Below are positions 5,220 to 9,044 of a stretch of 9,044 bases of DNA, piece by piece. The stretch is from positions 1-9,044 of the forward strand of contig CAAGHZ010000046.1 in assembly GCA_900769795.1 (NCBI GenBank), written 5' to 3'. This DNA is from Clostridia bacterium. GTDB taxonomy: Bacteria > Bacillota > Clostridia > Monoglobales > Monoglobaceae. The notes beneath the pieces are model-generated. The model did no database searches. It was not told the DNA's origin and saw nothing but the letters and a program-made list of their open reading frames with translations. The stretch's first letter is position 1, and each line of letters opens with the position of its first letter. A program made the translations under genes and the position numbers.

Positions 5220-7514
5220 ATGGCAATAAAACGAAAAAGAAAAAAGAATCAAGGCAGTATATTTTATACTTTTGTTACTGTAGCGTTGTTGTGTGCAGTT
5301 CTTTTGTCGATGGTGAATTTCTTTTATGTAGAAGCCGAGGAAGAAGCATATGAGATGCTTCATATTCAGACAAAACAAATAAAGGATGATATTACACTGC
5401 AACTTTTATCAGACAAGGAAAACCTTGTGACCATGGCTAACTTTGCGTCAAAACTCTACAATGACGGAGAAAGCTATAGTCTTATGTTTGATTCATTTAA
5501 GCCTATTGGTTTAATTGAGAATATTGGCATCCTAAACCCTGACAACACCTTTGTGACAAGAGTTGGGGCTGTGAATCTTGATGGTATGATTTCTTTTGAG
5601 GAAGAAAAAGCAAAAGGCGAATATATTAGCGGCAGAGTAAAAGATCTTACAAGGGATAATTATGAAATTATAAGAAGCGCGGTTCCTATTAAATCAGGAG
5701 ACGAAACGGTTGGTATACTCTACGGGGTTATAAAACTAGACACCATAGGAAAAAAGTACACAGAGATGGCAAAAGAACTTGATGCACAGTTGTTTGTTTA
5801 TGAAAAAAGCAGCGGAAACCTTGTTATAGATACAATACAGGACAAACTTGGCAACATTTCATTTTTGAAGGGTCGAAAGTATAACAAAGGATACTCATAC
5901 GAAGAAATGATGGCAAACGACAAGGGTTTTACATCGTTTAAATCTGCATATACAGGAGAAGACCTATATCTGCACTATTCCACAATCGAGGATATTGGGT
6001 GGATGATTATGCTTGCGAGGTATGAATCTCAGGTGTTTGTAAGAACACATGCAATGTCCAGGGTTTTACTTATTTCATTTTTGTTAATGATTGTTATTGT
6101 GTCTATATACATATTGATACTTTTGTCTGACGAAGAACGCAGAAATAATGTTGCGGTGCATGCCTCGAATATCAGAAAGTTGCTCCTTGATGTCAATCAG
6201 CAACAAAATAATATTGTAGAAGCACTTAAAGTGGTGTGCGATTTTGCCAAGTCAAGGTCTGTAGTATTCTTTGATACAGACGGAGAGGACTATAACTATA
6301 TTATGCCGGAACTCGAGGGCTGCGCACTGCGGGGAGAGGACAGAAGGTATTTTATATCAGAGATGTTTTGTTGCGCAAACGAACTTTATAAACAAAACAG
6401 AGCAACGGTAGGGGTTGTGTGTATAAAGGCAAATGAAGGTTTGGAAAAAGCAAACCTTAAATTTTACAATTTTCTTAAAAAACATAACATTAGAGAAATC
6501 ACTTTTGCCGCTGTAACGAAAAAAAACAACCATATAACTATTTTGGGCGCAATTAACCCTCAGCAGAGCAAGGAAGCAAGGGCGCTTGCCGAGAATACCG
6601 TTGTTTGTTTCTCGATTGCACTGTATAACAAAAGATACTTAAACAAGACAGAGGTTGCGGCTACAACGGATTCTCTTACAGGAGTTTCAAACAGAGTTGC
6701 ATACAAAAAAGATTTGATATCTTTTGATAAAGAAAAACCGGAAAAGTTCTCCTGTATCTATATTGATGTTAATGAACTTCACCTTTTAAACAATAAGTAT
6801 GGGCATGCCGCAGGCGACGAAATGCTTATATTTATTGCCAATACTTTAAAAGAAGTGTTTTATGGTGAGTACACGTATAGAATGGGCGGTGATGAATTTT
6901 TAGTATTTGTCTGCAACAAAGAGCCTGATTATGTGAAAAAGAATATTGAAGATTTTATAGAAAAGTTAAGACAGGCGGATTATCGTGTTGCGATAGGTAT
7001 GTCATTCAGAACTCAGAACACAAACACAGAAGAGATGGTTAGAGAAGCAGAACTGCGTATGTACGAGGCAAAAGCACAGTACTACCAGAATAAAGAAACA
7101 GAAAGGGCTTCAAAAGGAGAAAACGAGGGGTATGTTCATGTAAAGACGGGTATCAGCGAAATTGATACAATGATTTCGGTTATGAAAGAGCATTATAATG
7201 GAATATACAAGGTATCGATTGACTCGGATAAGGTGCACGGAATTTTAATGCCTGCATATCTTGGGTATAAAGAGGAGGAAGAACATTTTTCTAAACTCTT
7301 TGCAAAATATGTGGAGGATGTAGTTCACCCTGATTACCACAGAGCTGTAACAAACTTCTTAAATTATGATGTAATAAGAAGCCAACTTTTAGATGGCAAG
7401 ACACCAAAGATTAAATACAAAAAGTCAGACAATCAGGCTGTTGTGCTCAGTGTCTATAAACTTGGAGAAGAAGAAAGTGTTAAGGAAACTCTTTGGGTTT
7501 TTGCAAAAGAATAA
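5220..7514 (+). CDS. Membrane sensor diguanylate cyclase (Cache-like, GAF-like, GGDEF, C-terminal PAS-like)
   Basis: This enzyme should condense two GTP into cyclic-di-GMP at the membrane. From the ATG at 5220 it has 764 residues. A basic N-terminus precedes membrane helix 1 (about 14-36). An outside region of about 245 residues follows, Cache-like in layout (LLSDKENLVTMANFASKLYN, IGILNPDNTFVTRVG). Membrane helix 2 is at about 281-303. Residues about 318-470 look GAF-like. The cyclase domain starts at TDSLTGVSNR, has the metal ligand Asp516 in IYIDVN, then NNKYGHAAGDE, and an intact RMGGDEF (GGDEF at 556-560). The inhibitory RxxD site is replaced by FYGE (547-550). Residues about 656-764 resemble a PAS fold with VHPDYHR (702-708). 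AAGGA (5206-5210) is 9 bases from this ATG and only 3 from another at 5214, so 5220 is preferred. The sensed ligand is unknown. Confidence 0.93.
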   Translation: MAIKRKRKKNQGSIFYTFVTVALLCAVLLSMVNFFYVEAEEEAYEMLHIQTKQIKDDITLQLLSDKENLVTMANFASKLYNDGESYSLMFDSFKPIGLIENIGILNPDNTFVTRVGAVNLDGMISFEEEKAKGEYISGRVKDLTRDNYEIIRSAVPIKSGDETVGILYGVIKLDTIGKKYTEMAKELDAQLFVYEKSSGNLVIDTIQDKLGNISFLKGRKYNKGYSYEEMMANDKGFTSFKSAYTGEDLYLHYSTIEDIGWMIMLARYESQVFVRTHAMSRVLLISFLLMIVIVSIYILILLSDEERRNNVAVHASNIRKLLLDVNQQQNNIVEALKVVCDFAKSRSVVFFDTDGEDYNYIMPELEGCALRGEDRRYFISEMFCCANELYKQNRATVGVVCIKANEGLEKANLKFYNFLKKHNIREITFAAVTKKNNHITILGAINPQQSKEARALAENTVVCFSIALYNKRYLNKTEVAATTDSLTGVSNRVAYKKDLISFDKEKPEKFSCIYIDVNELHLLNNKYGHAAGDEMLIFIANTLKEVFYGEYTYRMGGDEFLVFVCNKEPDYVKKNIEDFIEKLRQADYRVAIGMSFRTQNTNTEEMVREAELRMYEAKAQYYQNKETERASKGENEGYVHVKTGISEIDTMISVMKEHYNGIYKVSIDSDKVHGILMPAYLGYKEEEEHFSKLFAKYVEDVVHPDYHRAVTNFLNYDVIRSQLLDGKTPKIKYKKSDNQAVVLSVYKLGEEESVKETLWVFAKE

Positions 7515-7521
7515 GTTTTAT

Positions 7522-7550
7522 TTGACATTGTAAACATTTTATGGTAAAAT
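7522..7550 (+). promoter_or_regulatory. Sigma-A promoter driving the riboswitch and EAL gene
   Basis: TTGACA (7522-7527) and TAAAAT (7545-7550) are 17 bases apart. Initiation near 7557 falls just before the aptamer, as expected for a riboswitch leader. It gives the phosphodiesterase gene its own transcript, separate from the cyclase gene whose stop codon is 8 bases upstream of the -35 box. Confidence 0.85.
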
Positions 7551-7559
7551 TGTTTCTAA

Positions 7560-7644
7560 TTAAATATTTGGCAAAACCGGTGAAAGCCGGCGACGCAAAG
7601 CTAAGAGGCTAAGGTTTTAATACTATGCTCGTCCAGCTGCGATA
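7560..7644 (+). ncRNA. Class I cyclic-di-GMP riboswitch (GEMM-I aptamer)
   Basis: The conserved core is present: GGCAAA at 7570-7575, a CCGGU/GCCGG stem (7577-7581 with 7586-7590) capped by a GAAA tetraloop (7582-7585), then GACGCAAAGC (7592-7601). A tetraloop receptor of the 11-nt type is formed by GCUAAG (7608-7613) and UAUGC (7624-7628), with the closing pair flipped from the standard form. The expected ligand contacts are G7570 (G20 of the Vibrio Vc2 aptamer) and C7640 (C92). G rather than A at the first favours c-di-GMP over cyclic GMP-AMP. The weak closing stem appears to be UAUU (7565-7568) with GAUA (7641-7644). A predicted promoter fires at its 5' edge and a terminator overlaps its 3' edge. 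Confidence 0.93.
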
Positions 7645-7685
7645 ACAAGGGTCTTTTCAGGGACTTATGTTGTTGCGGCTTTTTT
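7635..7685 (+). terminator. Riboswitch expression-platform terminator
   Basis: A long hairpin pairs AGCTGCGATAACA (7635-7647) with TGTTGTTGCGGCT (7668-7680), 13 pairs including three G-U. An upper stem near GTC/GAC (7651-7653 with 7662-7664) continues it. T's at 7680-7685 follow. The 5' arm contains C7640 and the GATA that closes the aptamer, so ligand-bound aptamer and terminator cannot both form fully. This predicts that c-di-GMP prevents termination (an ON switch). The direction is inferred. Confidence 0.88.
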
Positions 7686-7720
7686 ATTTATAAAAAAAGT
7701 TTAAATTGGGGGTGACGGCG

Positions 7721-9044
7721 ATGGATGAAAATACATTTCTTGTATGGTTTGTAGCGATTCTGTTTGTGGCACTTATGTGGTCGCTTGTCAGAATAGTGCA
7801 ACTGAAGAAAGAAAAACTTGAGTACAATCTGATTGACAAAGAAACATGTATAGGTAACTTAAGTTATTTCAGGCAGCGATTTGTGAAAATAACAGAAGCT
7901 GCTTTGGAGGAAGTGTATTACATCGCATATATTGTTTTAGATATTAGTTATCTGCGCTCATATCATGGTGACGCTTCTTTTGATGATACGCTGAAATACA
8001 CTGCATCTGTTTTGTCTGAGCACACAAATGATGAAGAAGTATCAGCACGTATTACAGAAAATGGTTTTGCAATGATGATTAAGAGTGATGATGACGAAAG
8101 TGCACAAGCAAGGCTTAATGAAATTATGATAAAACTTAATGGCTTTGAGGGTGCAAAGACCAAGGACAATAAAATTGTCTTTCATGGGGCAATTTATCAT
8201 TTGAGCAATAGTGACAGAAATTGCGAACTTCTGCTCTTTAACCTTAGAAAGAACTGTTATATGATATATGGTACGAGTAAGCAGATTATACAATGCGACA
8301 CTCATTCCATGAATAAGGTTCAGGAAGAAAAGAGACTTGTTGAAAGCATTGAAAGAGGATTTGAAAATAAAGAGTTTAAAATGTATCTGCAGTTTATTGT
8401 AGACAACAAGACAAAAAAGATTGTATCTGCTGAGGCGCTGTCAAGATGGGATAACCCGTCTGAAGGCCTTGTCGGCCCGGGAATGTATATAGAGGCTATG
8501 GAATCTGAGGGACTTATAGGCAGACTTGATCTTTATATGTTTGAACTCGCCTGTGCCCAACTTGAAAAATGGAGGGATACAAAGTATAAGGATATATCAA
8601 TATCCTGTAACTTCACCAGAATAACATTGTCAGAGCCGGATCTTGTAGACGTACTGAGTACGATTTCTCAGCGTTATGATTTTGAAAGGTCTAAACTTGC
8701 AATTGAAATAACAGAGGATGTAATGGAAAAGAACATAGAAACCGCGACGCAGAATGTGCATGGATGCAAAGAACTTGGCTTTAGAATCTGTCTTGATGAT
8801 ATGGGCAGCGGATATACTACACTTGCAAACCTTTGTGAATATCCCATTGATGTAGTAAAGGTAGACCGCGAGATTATGATGAATATCGAGACACCCAGAG
8901 GAAAGAATCTATTTGATGGTATAACTGCACTTGCACACAGTATGGGTATAAAGGCTGTTGCAGAAGGCGTAGAGACAGAAGAACAAAAGACTATTGTATC
9001 GTCGTCTGACTGTGACTTTGTTCAGGGTTGGTATTATTCAAAAC
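7721..9044 (+). CDS. Membrane-anchored c-di-GMP phosphodiesterase, degenerate GGDEF plus EAL, 3'-truncated by the window
   Basis: The frame stays open from the ATG at 7721 to the window end (441 codons). EAL enzymes hydrolyse c-di-GMP to linear pGpG. An N-terminal membrane helix spans about residues 6-24. Residues about 35-190 look like a GGDEF fold that has lost its motif: ITENGF (111-116) stands where RxGGDEF should be, so it is probably not a cyclase. From about 205 an EAL domain keeps the catalytic set: Glu238 in EALSRW, Asn297 in CNFTR, Glu332 in IEITED, Asp359-Asp360 in LDDMGSGY, Lys380 in VVKVDRE, Glu415 and Glu418 in AEGVE, and Gln435 in VQGWYYSK. Only the last part of the domain is missing. 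GGGGGTGA (7708-7715) is the ribosome binding site. Expression is under the c-di-GMP riboswitch directly upstream. Confidence 0.93.
   Translation, partial: MDENTFLVWFVAILFVALMWSLVRIVQLKKEKLEYNLIDKETCIGNLSYFRQRFVKITEAALEEVYYIAYIVLDISYLRSYHGDASFDDTLKYTASVLSEHTNDEEVSARITENGFAMMIKSDDDESAQARLNEIMIKLNGFEGAKTKDNKIVFHGAIYHLSNSDRNCELLLFNLRKNCYMIYGTSKQIIQCDTHSMNKVQEEKRLVESIERGFENKEFKMYLQFIVDNKTKKIVSAEALSRWDNPSEGLVGPGMYIEAMESEGLIGRLDLYMFELACAQLEKWRDTKYKDISISCNFTRITLSEPDLVDVLSTISQRYDFERSKLAIEITEDVMEKNIETATQNVHGCKELGFRICLDDMGSGYTTLANLCEYPIDVVKVDREIMMNIETPRGKNLFDGITALAHSMGIKAVAEGVETEEQKTIVSSSDCDFVQGWYYSK

Noticed and set aside
7560..7644. Cyclic GMP-AMP (GEMM-Ib) variant of the riboswitch
   Set aside because: The ligand-contact position that is A in GMP-AMP-sensing variants reads G (7570) here, and the neighbouring genes are c-di-GMP enzymes.
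7963..8305. Minus-strand open frames of 68 and 87 codons within the EAL gene
   Set aside because: They are antisense to a continuous plus-strand frame that carries an intact EAL catalytic set; no domain or ribosome binding site supports them.

Overview
The window looks like one end of a metagenome-assembled contig from an anaerobic, endospore-forming member of the Clostridia. Four things support this: a SpoIIID sporulation regulator, a superoxide-reductase-type (desulfoferrodoxin) protein, an arginine-phosphatase domain of the Gram-positive YwlE type, and a low-to-medium GC sequence with Gram-positive-style Shine-Dalgarno sites and near-consensus sigma-A promoters. Bases 1-19 are not biological: they match the 3' end of an Illumina TruSeq adapter, so the first gene is cut and carries artificial codons.

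Region 20-3814 (+ strand) is a compact translation and tRNA-modification operon. It runs from 5'-truncated prfA (release factor 1), to a fusion of Sua5/YwlC threonylcarbamoyl-AMP synthase with a YwlE-like protein-arginine phosphatase, then rimI (ribosomal protein N-acetyltransferase) and tsaD (t6A transferase subunit). It ends in a strong hairpin terminator that overlaps the tsaD stop codon. Sua5 and TsaD catalyse the first and last steps of t6A37 synthesis on ANN-decoding tRNAs.

Region 3813-4960 (- strand) holds spoIIID and an XRE-type DNA-binding domain fused to a desulfoferrodoxin domain that keeps all visible iron ligands. The fusion has its own sigma-A promoter and a small dyad in its leader. 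Both fusions in the window have a well-placed internal ribosome binding site at the domain junction.

Region 4931-5213 is a divergent intergenic region. It has a near-perfect forward sigma-A promoter, an array of micro-hairpins separated by repeated ATGAATTG words, and a second promoter candidate.

Region 5220-9044 (+ strand) is a cyclic-di-GMP cassette. A membrane diguanylate cyclase (Cache-like sensor, GAF-like region, intact GGDEF, C-terminal PAS-like domain) is followed by a sigma-A promoter, a class I c-di-GMP riboswitch with an overlapping terminator hairpin, and a membrane-anchored degenerate-GGDEF/EAL phosphodiesterase that runs off the window. The layout suggests a homeostatic loop: the cyclase makes c-di-GMP, the riboswitch senses it, and the phosphodiesterase that destroys it is expressed. 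The direction of the switch is inferred from overlap of the aptamer's closing stem with the terminator arm.
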